Assembly (NCBI RefSeq): GCF_042686025.1
Contig: NZ_JBHUOZ010000001.1
Span: 744,001-808,000, forward strand
DNA from: Terrimonas rubra
GTDB taxonomy: Bacteria; Bacteroidota; Bacteroidia; Chitinophagales; Chitinophagaceae
DNA length: 64,000 bases
Direction: 5' to 3'
Shown piece after piece: positions 1-8,991 of the stretch; the stretch's first letter is position 1; the number at the start of each line of letters is the position of its first letter. The position numbers were made by a program, and so were the translations under genes. The notes below the pieces were generated by a model, which was not told the DNA's origin, made no database searches, and saw nothing but the letters and a program-made list of their open reading frames with translations.

Positions 1-2
1 GT

Positions 3-596
3 ATCATCCATTACAAATATCCAGCGCGAGGTAATAGGCGAAACAAAAATGCTCAACCCTTCTACAGGTTTATAATCCAAACCCACACTGGTTAACAGGT
101 AACCGGGCGATAAAAAGGTAGAAGAAAATGTTTTGTTATTATCACCATCATAAGTAAAGCCGTCAAAAAACTGGGTGCGGAAGTTAACCAGGCCGGCAAT
201 ATTTAATTTAGGCGCTATTTCATATCCATACTTGGATAATATGTCAAAACGGTCATCATTTTTACGGCTGCCCAGGCTGGTAGTGTTTACATAACCCAGG
301 TTAAAATCCAGGGTATTATCCCAGTTATGTTTACCGTTTTTATAAAAAGCAAACAGGCTTAATACAGAGTTCACCGAAAGGGAGAAATCGTCACCGCCCG
401 CAGCCCAGTTATTCAATGAGCCCTGCGAGATATTAATACCATACAAGCCACCCTTTTTCCATTTTTTAGCGGTGGTATCGCTGGCATCTTTGGCAATATT
501 ACGTTCTGTAGATGATCTTAGGTTTTTTACAGTCTGGTCCTGCGCCGATACAGTGATGGTTGCACAAGCGGCGAATAAAAAAAAGAGGTACTTCAT
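3..596 (-). CDS. DUF3078 domain protein, partial (C-terminus beyond window)
   Basis: The reading frame opens with ATG at 596 and runs off the left edge, so only the first 198 residues are present. It begins with a signal peptide (MKYLFFLFAACATITVSAQ) that would export the protein. The rest is rich in alternating beta-strand patterns with a central run of Gly, Asn and Trp (ISQGSLNNWAAGGDD) typical of DUF3078, a Bacteroidota family of predicted outer-membrane beta-barrel proteins. The molecular role is unknown. No gene lies immediately upstream; the candidate small RNA at 744-881 is on the same strand. Confidence 0.75.
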   Translation of the reverse strand, partial: MKYLFFLFAACATITVSAQDQTVKNLRSSTERNIAKDASDTTAKKWKKGGLYGINISQGSLNNWAAGGDDFSLSVNSVLSLFAFYKNGKHNWDNTLDFNLGYVNTTSLGSRKNDDRFDILSKYGYEIAPKLNIAGLVNFRTQFFDGFTYDGDNNKTFSSTFLSPGYLLTSVGLDYKPVEGLSIFVSPITSRWIFVMDD

Positions 597-743
597 TGGT
601 TCAAATAATTAATTTGCTGCCAAAGGTAAGCACGATTATACGGAAGGAGGCCATTTAATAGGTAAAATTGCCGCTGGAGACGATGAATGGGGCAAAAAAA
701 TACCTGTACGTAGATACATACAGGCAAGAAATCGTCACATGAG

Positions 744-881
744 AAAAAAAGCTGTAGGGGGAGGGGTCGAACCTCCACGAGGCGGTTAGCTATAGCACAA
801 AGTTCAGTGGTCGACCCTGGTCGTTAAAGTATTGCTACCTCAACGGCTCTATGCTACGTTTATTCCGTTATCCCCACCCCC
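744..881 (-). ncRNA. candidate structured small RNA (6S-like)
   Basis: Ten-base arms at 757-766 and 872-881 form a nearly perfect G/C closing helix with one internal mismatch. Inside it, TAGCATAG pairs with a matching strand and CGAC-CAGG-GTCG makes a small hairpin. On the minus strand the helix is followed within about 7 bases by a run of seven T (744-750), as at an intrinsic terminator; the plus strand has no such run, so I assign minus. About 125 bases, a closing helix, an internal bubble and a U-tract agree with the Bacteroidota 6S RNA class (6S-Flavo), but I cannot confirm the family. A T-arm-like segment (GGAGGTTCGACCCC) occurs near the 3' end, yet no tRNA or tmRNA fold fits. No open frame of note lies here. 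Confidence 0.5.
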
Positions 882-1126
882 GAGACAAGAGGGCATGTCT
901 GCCAAAAAATTTCATCACCCCACAGTGTAAACAGGCTGTTAACAGGAATAATATTGTATTTTGCTGTTAACCCCTGATAAAATTTGTTTGCTAAAGAACT
1001 TCAACAGCACAAATATATAACAAATAGCATTTTCGTTCCAAATTATTTAATGTTTTTTTATAAAATATAGAAATTATTCAAATTTGTTGTAATTTAGTTA
1101 GATAAATATAAAATCAACACGATAAA

Positions 1127-1597
1127 ATGGCGGTAAAACTGAATTTAGATAAACTGGATCTGCAGATCATCCAGCACATGATGGAGAATGCCGAGGTTTC
1201 CTATGCCGACCTGGGTAAAAAGCTTTACGTATCGGGCGGTACCATTCACGTACGCATTAAAAAGCTGGAAGAAGCGGGTATTGTAAAAGGCACCCGTTTA
1301 AATGCCGATCTAAAAATGCTCGGTTATGATGTCATTGCATTTATTGGTATTTATTTAAAAGAAAGCTCCCTCTATGATTCGGTGGCCCGTGAGCTACAGA
1401 AGATCCCGGAGATCGTACGCCTGAACTATACCACCGGCAACTATAGCATGTTTGCCGAAATTGTATGCAAGGATATTTCGCAGTTACGGTATGTACTGCA
1501 CGACCAGCTGCAAAAAATTAAAGGTATAGAACGTACCGAAACTTTTATATCACTCGAGGAGAGTTTTGTGCGTAATGTAAAAGTAGTAGGCAGTTGA
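1127..1597 (+). CDS. Lrp/AsnC family transcriptional regulator
   Basis: This 156-residue protein has the normal Lrp/AsnC length and layout. Residues 5-55 form the winged helix-turn-helix (LDLQIIQHMMENAEVSYADL then VSGGTIHVRIKKLEEAGIVKG), and residues 65-150 form the RAM domain that binds small ligands, often amino acids, and drives octamer formation. ATG at 1127 follows a very A/T-rich stretch that probably holds the promoter. It is transcribed alone and ends at a bidirectional terminator shared with the convergent gene. The target genes cannot be read from the sequence. Confidence 0.9.
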   Translation: MAVKLNLDKLDLQIIQHMMENAEVSYADLGKKLYVSGGTIHVRIKKLEEAGIVKGTRLNADLKMLGYDVIAFIGIYLKESSLYDSVARELQKIPEIVRLNYTTGNYSMFAEIVCKDISQLRYVLHDQLQKIKGIERTETFISLEESFVRNVKVVGS

Positions 1598-1622
1598 TCA
1601 GCCGGCTTAACTTCATGGCAAT

Positions 1623-1654
1623 AAAAAAGGCAATCAGTATTGATTGCCTTTTTT
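1623..1654. terminator. bidirectional intrinsic terminator
   Basis: GGCAATCA-GTAT-TGATTGCC is a perfect 8-bp hairpin flanked by six A on the left and six T on the right. It can end transcripts from both the Lrp-type gene and the convergent SurA-like gene. Confidence 0.85.
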
Positions 1655-1673
1655 ATTTATTATCAGGGGTTCA

Positions 1674-3065
1674 TTAAAACCCTGCTTTCTCGGTACTGTT
1701 GAATTTTTGTAAACCGGTACACTCACCTGCAGTTTCCTTATCTATCATAATATAGTAAGTAGGTACTTTAGCTTTCAGCCATTTATCCAGGGTTAACCCT
1801 TTCTTTTCCTCCAAAGCCTCGGTCGATATCTTACTGTAATCGTCCTGTATGTTCATGATATGCGGGTTAGACCGGGATTTTAAGTATACCAGACGTACCC
1901 CTTTTTTACCTTGCTCATTGGTAAAGGCGATAGGTTTGGTTATTTCACCCACTTTCATTTTACTGATCGTGTTCACCATCTCCTTATCCAGTTCATCAAT
2001 GCGCACATAAGGCGATCCGTCACGGTTACTTAAAACAAAGGGACCATTGAATTTTACAGATTCGTCATCACTGTTCTTTGCTGCCGCATCGTTAAAGGTA
2101 ATTTTATCGGCCACGATCAGGTTACGTACCGAATCTAATTTATTGGTTGATAAACGTACTTCTTCATCGGTAATGGGTGGTGTTCTCAGTATCATCCTGA
2201 TCACCGCCTTATCACCTTTACGCTCTACCATCTGTATTAAAAAGAAACCAAAACGGTTACTTTTTACCGGTGCAGATATTTCACCACTTTTTAAGCGGAA
2301 GGAGGTTTGCAGGAAAACGGGGTCCCACATACCCTTATCGTTACGGTCAATCTCGTACATACCGCCACGGTCACGGCTGCCGGGGTCTTCTGATACTTTC
2401 TTCGCCAATGCTTCAAACGTTATACGCCCGCTTTCAATCTGGCGTTTGTAGTTCTGCATTTCCGAGGCAATATAATCTTCCAGGTCGCTGGATGCTTTGG
2501 GGTAGGAAATGATCTGCCCTATTTCCAACTCACTCTCAAAATATGGTAAACTGTCTTTCGGAATTTTATCAAAAAATGCATTTACTTCCTGGGGGGTAAT
2601 GCGCACGTTCTCAACAATCTTACGCTGCATGGCTTCGGCCAGCTTTCTTTCTCTTACCGACTCACGGGCATCGTCCTTGATCTGGTATATGGATTTGCCG
2701 GCCATTTCCACCAGGGCCTGCTCGCTACCTAACTGGTTTACATAGTAACGTATCCTTTGGTTCAGCTCGGCCTCCACATCCTCATCAGAAACCGGTAAGG
2801 AGTCTTTCTGGGCCTGCAGCATCAATACTTTTTGTATTACCGCCTGCTCCATCATCATACAACTGGCATTGGGCGGAACTTCCTGGCCCTGGCGTTTTGC
2901 ATCATCAATGGAGTTGTAAATATCTGAACGCAGGATAATTTTATCGCCTACAACAGCGATTATTTTATCGGCAATTACTTTCATGCCCGTACCCTGTGCC
3001 TGTGCTGCAAAACCAGTAGCAGTAAGCAACCCAAAAGCAAAAGCTAGTTTTTTTATACTTTGCAT
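1674..3065 (-). CDS. SurA-like periplasmic peptidyl-prolyl isomerase
   Basis: The product (463 residues from ATG 3065) has a signal peptide ending near AAQAQ, an N-terminal SurA-type chaperone region with paired helices (about residues 35-165), then two parvulin-like rotamase segments (about 170-280 and 285-390). Such proteins fold and escort outer-membrane proteins in the periplasm. A TTG nine bases upstream (3074) would extend the frame by three residues, but it lies inside a TACATTTG that matches the Bacteroidota -7 promoter box, so I prefer ATG 3065; this would leave little or no leader. The gene lies downstream of infB on the same strand with an inverted repeat between them. Confidence 0.88.
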   Translation of the reverse strand: MQSIKKLAFAFGLLTATGFAAQAQGTGMKVIADKIIAVVGDKIILRSDIYNSIDDAKRQGQEVPPNASCMMMEQAVIQKVLMLQAQKDSLPVSDEDVEAELNQRIRYYVNQLGSEQALVEMAGKSIYQIKDDARESVRERKLAEAMQRKIVENVRITPQEVNAFFDKIPKDSLPYFESELEIGQIISYPKASSDLEDYIASEMQNYKRQIESGRITFEALAKKVSEDPGSRDRGGMYEIDRNDKGMWDPVFLQTSFRLKSGEISAPVKSNRFGFFLIQMVERKGDKAVIRMILRTPPITDEEVRLSTNKLDSVRNLIVADKITFNDAAAKNSDDESVKFNGPFVLSNRDGSPYVRIDELDKEMVNTISKMKVGEITKPIAFTNEQGKKGVRLVYLKSRSNPHIMNIQDDYSKISTEALEEKKGLTLDKWLKAKVPTYYIMIDKETAGECTGLQKFNSTEKAGF

Positions 3066-3071
3066 AGTTCT

Positions 3072-3079
3072 CAAATGTA
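3072..3079 (-). promoter_or_regulatory. possible -7 promoter box next to the SurA-like gene
   Basis: Read on the minus strand, the bases are TACATTTG, a full match to TAnnTTTG. It lies 6 bases before the ATG at 3065, so a start of transcription here would give an almost leaderless message. A chance match is possible. Confidence 0.3.
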
Positions 3080-3080
3080 A

Positions 3081-3112
3081 AACTTCCCTTTAGTTTTTAG
3101 CCAAAAGGGAAG
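3081..3112. terminator. inverted repeat between infB and the SurA-like gene
   Basis: AACTTCCCTTT and AAAGGGAAGTT form an 11-bp perfect stem. On the minus strand it follows the end of infB by about 135 bases and is trailed by only a short T run, so it may be a weak terminator of the rimP-nusA-infB transcript. Confidence 0.45.
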
Positions 3113-3195
3113 TTGTATTTAACAAAAGTTTGATGAGCAGCCCTTCCGGGTCTACCAATCGCTGTTATTAATTTATTGTCGCCTATATCACACCG

Positions 3196-3247
3196 GTTCA
3201 GGCTTTTTGCTTTAAGCTTTAGGCTTTTAGCTTTCCGCCCTCAGCCT
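3196..3247. repeat. short dispersed repeat, copy 1
   Basis: GGCTTTTTGCTTTAAGC begins this stretch and the same string begins another at 15257-15298; both continue with related TTTAGGC/TTTAGCC sequence. Confidence 0.6.
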
Positions 3248-3248
3248 T

Positions 3249-6239
3249 TTACAGCGTCCGTTTTACTTCTTCTTCTTCAATCGCAACAATGGTATCACCT
3301 ACCTGCAGGTCTGCAAAGTTTTTAATGGTCAAACCGCACTCGGTATTATTGGCTACCTCTTTTACATCGTCTTTATAACGTTTCAGGCTACCCAGTTCGG
3401 CAAATCCACCCTCTGTACGCGGGTAAATCAACACGCCATCGCGGTACAAACGTATTTTGGCGTCGCGTTTAATTTTACCTTCCTGTACATAACAACCGGC
3501 AACAGTGGCTTTGTCAAACTTGTACACTTCCCGTATCTCAACGGTCGCCACCTCTTTCTCTTCAATTTTAGGCTCTAATAAACCTTCCATTGCCGCCTTC
3601 ACATCGTTAATGGCGTTATAGATAATAGAGTATTGTTTGATCTCGATGCCTTCCTGTTCTGCCAGGCGGGAAGCCTGCAGGTTGGCCCTTACGTTAAAGG
3701 CAATGATAATAGCATCCGAAGCGCTTGCCAAGGTTACGTCGTTCTCACTGATGGCACCTACCGATTTCAGGATCACATTTACAACGATCTCCTCGGTACT
3801 CAATTTCTGTAAGCTATCGCTCAGGGCCTCAACCGATCCGTCCACGTCACCTTTAATAATTACATTCAGCTCTTTAAAGTTACCCAGTGCCAGACGACGA
3901 CCGATCTCATCAAGCGTAATGTGTTTTTTGGTACGCATACCCTGCTCACGTAATATCTGGCCGCGTTTGTACGCTACTTCTTTCGCTTCTGCCTCATCCG
4001 CATATACCTTAAACTTCTCACCCGCTTGTGGCGCACCGTTTAAGCCCAGTACTACTGCCGGTGCCGAAGGACCTGCTTTTTCAGCTTTTTCGTTACGCTC
4101 GTTGAACATCGCTTTCACACGTCCGAAATACTGTCCGCTCACCACCAGGTCGCCCTGCTGTAAAGTACCATTCTGTACCAGTACAGTGGCTACATAACCA
4201 CGGCCTTTATCCAGGGTTGCCTCAATAATGGTACCGTTGGCTAATTTATCTGCATTTGCTTTAAGGTCTAAAATTTCAGCTTCCAGCAATATCTTCTCCA
4301 ATAACAGGTCAATATTCAACCCTTTCTTGGCACTGATCTCCTGGCTCTGGAATTTACCACCCCACTCCTCTACCAGTATGTTCATACCGGAAAGTTGTTC
4401 GTAAATTTTCTGTGAGTTGGCGCCTTCTTTATCTATTTTGTTAATAGCAAAGATCATAGGTACGCCTGCCGCCTGTGCGTGGCTGATGGCCTCTTTTGTC
4501 TGGGGCATCACCGCGTCGTCCGCAGCAATTACGATCACCGCAATATCCGTTATCTTGGCACCACGGGCACGCATGGCCGTAAAGGCTTCGTGACCCGGTG
4601 TATCCAGGAAAGTGATTTTTTTACCATTGGAAGCCGTTACCTGGTAGGCACCAATGTGCTGGGTAATACCACCGGCCTCACCCGATACCACATTGGCATT
4701 ACGGATATAGTCCAGTAACGATGTTTTACCGTGGTCAACGTGACCCATGATAGTAACGATCGGTGAACGGGCTGATTGGTTCTGGTCATCGCCATCTTCA
4801 TCATCCTCTTCCAGTTCAGCTTGTTTTTCCATATCAATAAACTCGATATCAAAACCAAACTCGCTGGCCACCAGTTCAATTACTTCCGCATCCAAACGCT
4901 GGTTAATGGATACCATGATACCCAGGCTCATACATTTGCCAATTACCTCGGCAAAGTTTACGTCCATCAGGTTAGCTAATTCACTAACACTGATAAACTC
5001 GGTCACCTGCAGTTTACCATCTTCTGCCATTCCTTCTGCCGCTTCGGCTTCCTGGCGTTTTTCACGACGTAATTTGGCTTTCAATCCACGGCCACCTTTA
5101 TTACCGCCGCCCGAAAGCTTGGCCTGTGTTTCACGGATCTTATCCTGTATTTCTTTTTCGTCAATCAGTTTATCCTCACGGCGTTGCGGTGCACGACGGT
5201 TACCGCCCTGTCCTTGTCCGCCACGGTTAAAGCCGCCGCCCTGCTGGCCACCGCGGTTAAAGCCGCCTTGCTGACCACCACGGTTAAAGCCACCCTGCTG
5301 ACCGCCCTGACCGCCGCGGTTAAAGCCGCCGCCTTGCTGTCCGCCCTGGCCGCCACGGTTTTGCGTGTTAGCACCCTGGCCGGCATCTTTTTTCTCGATA
5401 GGGATACGTTTACGCTTACGCTTCTCGTCTTTTTTCGGACGGGTATCACTATCCACCGGAAGTTCAATTTTACCCAGGATCTTGGGGCCTTCCAGTTTCT
5501 CCGCTTTAATATTTTCAATTACTTCAGGTGCTGCTTTGTCTTCAGCAACAGGTTGTTGCTCTTCTTTGGCAGGTGTTACTTCCGGGGCTTTCTCCTGTAC
5601 AGGAGCCGTTACCGCCGGTTTCTCTTTTACCACTTCAGGCTCAGGCTGTTCCGTTTTATCGGTTACCTCAGCATCTTTTTTCTTGATCGGCTTTTTAGGT
5701 CTTGTAGAAGAGTCAATGCTCGCAAGATCTATTTTGTCCAATACTTTAGGAACCGCTATTTCCGGTGCCGTAACTTTTGTTACTTCCGGCGCGGTTTCTT
5801 CTTTTGCCTCCGGCTCCGCTTTGGGCTGAGGCTCGGCCACCACAGGTGTAACCTCTGCAGCAGGTGCAGGTGTTTCCGCTTTAGGTTGCTCGGTTTTATC
5901 TTCCACAACAGGCTGTTCGGGTGCTGCTTTCTCTTCAACAACCGGCGCTGCGGGCTTTTCTTTCTTTTTAAAAACCAGCTCGGCCTCTTCTTTTTTCTTC
6001 TTGGGCTCGGCTGATATGGCACCTTTGGGCAGGTCTACCCTGTCGCTTTTTTCTTTGGCAGCCTTATCACTCTGAAAGCCTGCCTGCAAAGCAAGGTACA
6101 TGTCCTCGGTAAGTTTTGAGGTTGGCTTTAAGTCATCCTTATTAAAGCCCTTGTCGACCAGGTAGTCCACCAACGTTTCTTTCCCGATGTTGAACTCTTT
6201 GGCCGCAGCCATTAATCTTAATGTTGGTATTTCTGACAT
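3249..6239 (-). CDS. infB: translation initiation factor IF-2
   Basis: IF-2 is the GTPase that brings initiator tRNA to the 30S subunit and promotes subunit joining. From ATG 6239 the protein has 996 residues, normal for Bacteroidota, and starts MSEIPTLRLMAAAKEFNIGK, the conserved family N-terminus; an upstream in-frame ATG at 6320 adds 27 unconserved residues and I reject it. After a long low-complexity Lys/Glu/Pro/Val-rich linker and a Gly-rich block with repeated QGGFNRGGQ-like units (about residues 290-345), the GTPase starts near residue 490 with GHVDHGKT, then DTPGHE and NKID, followed by the beta-barrel and C-terminal tRNA-binding domains. It is the last gene of the rimP-nusA-infB cluster. 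Confidence 0.97.
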   Translation of the reverse strand: MSEIPTLRLMAAAKEFNIGKETLVDYLVDKGFNKDDLKPTSKLTEDMYLALQAGFQSDKAAKEKSDRVDLPKGAISAEPKKKKEEAELVFKKKEKPAAPVVEEKAAPEQPVVEDKTEQPKAETPAPAAEVTPVVAEPQPKAEPEAKEETAPEVTKVTAPEIAVPKVLDKIDLASIDSSTRPKKPIKKKDAEVTDKTEQPEPEVVKEKPAVTAPVQEKAPEVTPAKEEQQPVAEDKAAPEVIENIKAEKLEGPKILGKIELPVDSDTRPKKDEKRKRKRIPIEKKDAGQGANTQNRGGQGGQQGGGFNRGGQGGQQGGFNRGGQQGGFNRGGQQGGGFNRGGQGQGGNRRAPQRREDKLIDEKEIQDKIRETQAKLSGGGNKGGRGLKAKLRREKRQEAEAAEGMAEDGKLQVTEFISVSELANLMDVNFAEVIGKCMSLGIMVSINQRLDAEVIELVASEFGFDIEFIDMEKQAELEEDDEDGDDQNQSARSPIVTIMGHVDHGKTSLLDYIRNANVVSGEAGGITQHIGAYQVTASNGKKITFLDTPGHEAFTAMRARGAKITDIAVIVIAADDAVMPQTKEAISHAQAAGVPMIFAINKIDKEGANSQKIYEQLSGMNILVEEWGGKFQSQEISAKKGLNIDLLLEKILLEAEILDLKANADKLANGTIIEATLDKGRGYVATVLVQNGTLQQGDLVVSGQYFGRVKAMFNERNEKAEKAGPSAPAVVLGLNGAPQAGEKFKVYADEAEAKEVAYKRGQILREQGMRTKKHITLDEIGRRLALGNFKELNVIIKGDVDGSVEALSDSLQKLSTEEIVVNVILKSVGAISENDVTLASASDAIIIAFNVRANLQASRLAEQEGIEIKQYSIIYNAINDVKAAMEGLLEPKIEEKEVATVEIREVYKFDKATVAGCYVQEGKIKRDAKIRLYRDGVLIYPRTEGGFAELGSLKRYKDDVKEVANNTECGLTIKNFADLQVGDTIVAIEEEEVKRTL

Positions 6240-6378
6240 ATAATTTTTATCCCTAATTCCCTTATGGGTTTTAGTTTTTTTCAGCTTTTCCGCAAACAAC
6301 AGGTAACGTATTTCATACATCCCTGTCTTTATGCAAATAACTGTTTTATGTGACGTGTAAGCCCCTTAGGGGTAAGGC

Positions 6379-7626
6379 TTACTCGCTATCAAATTCTGCT
6401 TGTAATACTCTTCTTACTTCCTGGATGGTCTCAACCTCAAGGTCGGTACGACGCTCCAGTTCTTCATTGGTAAGATTCAGTACGCTTTTCGCTGTATCGC
6501 ATCCTATGCGTTTCAGCTCTTCAATTACCCAGGTTTCTATCTCATCACTGAATTCCGCCAGGTCAACGTCGTACTCCTCCTCTTCTCCTTCATTGTCACG
6601 GAACACGTCCAGTTCATACCCGGTCAGTTCGCTGGCCAGTTTAATGTTCACACCACGGCGGCCGATAGCCAGTGATACCTGGTCAGGTTTCAGGTAAACG
6701 CTTGCACGTTTAGCTTCCTGGTTAATATCCATGCTGGTGATTTTTGCAGGGGTTAACGCCCTTTGTATCAGCAGTTGGTTATTACTGGTGTAGTTGATCA
6801 CGTCAATATTCTCGTTCTTCAGTTCACGTACAATACCATGTATACGGCTACCTTTCATACCTACGCAGGCGCCTACCGGATCAATACGGTCATCGTAAGA
6901 CTCTACCGCCACTTTTGCCCTTTCACCCGGATCACGAACTATTTTCTTAATAACAATTAAACCGTCGAATATTTCCGGTACCTCTATCTCCAATAATTTA
7001 GCCAAAAACTCAGGCGCAGTACGGGATAAAATGATCACGGGGTTATTGTTCTTCAGGTCTACACGTTTTACAACCGCACGGGTATTTTCTCCTTTTTTGA
7101 AATAGTCCTGTGGTATTTGCTCGCTCTTGGGCAAAATTAACTCATTGCCCTCTTCGTCTATTAATAATATTTCTTTTTTCCAAACCTGGTAAACTTCAGC
7201 GCTAATGATCTCGCCAATACGGGTTTCGTATTTTTTAGCCAGTACATTTTTCTTCAGGTCACCAATACGGCTGGCAAATGTTTGTTTGGCTGCTAAAATG
7301 GCCCTGCGACCAAAGTCGTAAAGGTCAATTTCTTCATAAAGTTCCTCACCCACTTCAAAGTCAGGTTCAATTTTAATGGCTTCTTTATAACCAACCTGCG
7401 CCAGGGGGTCTTCTACCTGTCCATCCTCTACAATAAGGCGGTGACGTACGATCTCCAAGTCGCCTTTCTCGGCATTTACGATTACGTCAAAGTTTTCATC
7501 GCTACCGTATTTTTTGCGTAAAAGTGTTTTAAATACATCTTCTACAACCTTCATCATGGTAGGTCTGTCAATGTTTTCCGCGTCTTTAAAATCCTGGAAA
7601 GCTTCAATTAAGTTAATACTTGCCAT
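6379..7626 (-). CDS. nusA: transcription termination/antitermination factor NusA
   Basis: This 415-residue protein matches short NusA forms. The N-terminal RNA-polymerase-binding domain covers about residues 1-125, an S1 RNA-binding domain about 130-200, and two KH domains about 205-345, including VGACVGMKGSRI and LAIGRRGVNIKLA, the GxxG loops of KH domains. A short acidic region and helical C-terminus follow. NusA controls pausing, termination and antitermination by RNA polymerase. The gene lies between rimP and infB, as in most bacteria, with 80 bases to rimP and 139 to infB, and the three are probably co-transcribed. Confidence 0.97.
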   Translation of the reverse strand: MASINLIEAFQDFKDAENIDRPTMMKVVEDVFKTLLRKKYGSDENFDVIVNAEKGDLEIVRHRLIVEDGQVEDPLAQVGYKEAIKIEPDFEVGEELYEEIDLYDFGRRAILAAKQTFASRIGDLKKNVLAKKYETRIGEIISAEVYQVWKKEILLIDEEGNELILPKSEQIPQDYFKKGENTRAVVKRVDLKNNNPVIILSRTAPEFLAKLLEIEVPEIFDGLIVIKKIVRDPGERAKVAVESYDDRIDPVGACVGMKGSRIHGIVRELKNENIDVINYTSNNQLLIQRALTPAKITSMDINQEAKRASVYLKPDQVSLAIGRRGVNIKLASELTGYELDVFRDNEGEEEEYDVDLAEFSDEIETWVIEELKRIGCDTAKSVLNLTNEELERRTDLEVETIQEVRRVLQAEFDSE

Positions 7627-7706
7627 AATATTTGCTTTAGCAAGCTACGGGCTTTTGACGATGTAACACTATTTTTAGTTGTGCTGCCGTCCAGTGCCCA
7701 AGCTGG

Positions 7707-8177
7707 TTAAAATTTAATTTGAATTTTTGTTGTCTTTATATTTGAAAATGCTATAATATGTTGAACTGTTTCCTTCTTTTTCCCTTTGCCTTTTTCCTCT
7801 TCCAGTGTTATTTCTTCCCCGGTAACCGTTAGCAATTTACCTTCCACCTGTGTTCCGTCCAGTAAAACCACTTCCACAAACCGGCCGGTGTTTTTCACAT
7901 ACTGGCGGTGCAGTTTTAAGGGTTCGCTAAGTCCGGGAGAAGATACTTCCAGGGAAAAATCACCCTCCGGGAAAATTGCCATTTCCTCTAACTGCTTGTA
8001 TAACTGCCTGTTATAAGATACCAGCCGGTCTATACCTACACCATTGTCACCATCCACAAATACCTTGATATTATTGGTGGGTTTTATCTTAATGTCTACT
8101 AAAAAAACCGTAGGATTATCCTGGATGATCGCTTCCAGTTTTTGCGTGACTGTGCTTATAATAGTTTCGTTGTTCAT
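7707..8177 (-). CDS. rimP: ribosome maturation factor RimP
   Basis: The 156-residue product has the RimP layout: an N-terminal alpha/beta domain with VFLVDIKIKPTNNIKVFVDGD and the signature LEVSSPGLSEPL near residue 80, then a C-terminal SH3-like barrel. RimP assists assembly of the 30S subunit. It is the first gene of the rimP-nusA-infB cluster. An inverted repeat upstream (8191-8218) separates it from the next gene. Confidence 0.95.
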   Translation of the reverse strand: MNNETIISTVTQKLEAIIQDNPTVFLVDIKIKPTNNIKVFVDGDNGVGIDRLVSYNRQLYKQLEEMAIFPEGDFSLEVSSPGLSEPLKLHRQYVKNTGRFVEVVLLDGTQVEGKLLTVTGEEITLEEEKGKGKKKETVQHIIAFSNIKTTKIQIKF

Positions 8178-8190
8178 ATCCGGTAATAAA

Positions 8191-8218
8191 AGAAGGGAAC
8201 ATCCGCTGTTCCCTTCTT
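8191..8218 (-). terminator. probable terminator of the upstream minus-strand gene
   Basis: AGAAGGGAACA and TGTTCCCTTCT form an 11-bp stem. On the minus strand it is followed by CTTTTATT, so it would end the transcript of the cupin gene at 8253-8990 before rimP begins. Confidence 0.6.
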
Positions 8219-8252
8219 ACTATCTTTTTCCGCTGCAAATGTACGTATTATT

Positions 8253-8990
8253 TTAATATAAATAATGTGTTGCAGTGAATTTTGTAAGCCGTGTTTCCAG
8301 TAACAGCAGCATGGCCCGGTTGCTCAGCGCTTCCATTTCCATATGAAGCGCATCCCAAACCACTAAAGTATCGCCCTGGTGTAATAACCGGCCATCCACT
8401 TCAAAAGCCCCCTGCAGTACAAAAACGGTTGTGGCAGTTGGTATATTTTGTACAGGTGCATAAATAGCTTCACCCCGGCCCGCAAACAAACCCAGGGCCA
8501 CAGCCAGTATGTTTTTATTGTATTGGCCGGGATCCGGCAAAACCGGGACCAGGGTATCCATATGCTTATTTACATCACTGTAGGTGTATACACCAGCCAT
8601 ATCTGCCGGGTTGGAGTTTACCACCGTAATAACCAAAACGCTTACCAGGTAATCTTTAAAAGGGTTCTCCAGCACCAGTTCGCTGGTATTTCCTGCACTG
8701 ATAACACAGGCCTGGCCTGCCGTAACCGTTGTTTGATCCACGATAGTAATGCAGTTTACAGCGCCTTCTGTGGGTAATACCAGGTAGGTGAACCGGTTGT
8801 TTAATTGTATGATTTCTGCCGCCGCTCCCGCCAGCATTATTTCCTCAAAACCTGTAATGCTGTTATACCCGTTTATACCCGTTTGCAGCCTGTTTTCTTG
8901 AGATAAACTGATCCGTTTACGACTGGTAGTCGTTTCACAAATAATCCTTCGCTCATCTAAAATAAGCTGTGCCTGTGTTTGACTGATCAT
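8253..8990 (-). CDS. putative pirin/quercetinase-like cupin protein
   Basis: I recognise this 245-residue protein only by fold. Its C-terminal half (about 175-240) reads like the second cupin of YhhW-type pirins: a strand, VFVLQGAFEVDGRLLHQGDTLVVW, then a run of strands ending LLLLETRL. The first half also has cupin-like spacing (FTYLVLPTEGAV...VTAGQACVISAG). Metal-binding His residues typical of active pirins are few, so activity is uncertain. It starts one base after the stop of the gene at 8992-9510, so the two form an operon. Confidence 0.5.
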   Translation of the reverse strand: MISQTQAQLILDERRIICETTTSRKRISLSQENRLQTGINGYNSITGFEEIMLAGAAAEIIQLNNRFTYLVLPTEGAVNCITIVDQTTVTAGQACVISAGNTSELVLENPFKDYLVSVLVITVVNSNPADMAGVYTYSDVNKHMDTLVPVLPDPGQYNKNILAVALGLFAGRGEAIYAPVQNIPTATTVFVLQGAFEVDGRLLHQGDTLVVWDALHMEMEALSNRAMLLLLETRLTKFTATHYLY

Positions 8991-8991
8991 A

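Noticed and set aside
744..881. tRNA or tmRNA.
   Set aside because: A T-arm-like segment is present but no matching acceptor stem, anticodon arm or tag-coding frame can be drawn.
5184..6014. Long open frame on the plus strand within infB (and other antisense frames in the same gene).
   Set aside because: It lies opposite the low-complexity IF-2 linker; its composition (Phe/Arg/Leu-rich) is what the complement of Lys/Glu/Pro codons gives. The IF-2 frame is clearly the real one.
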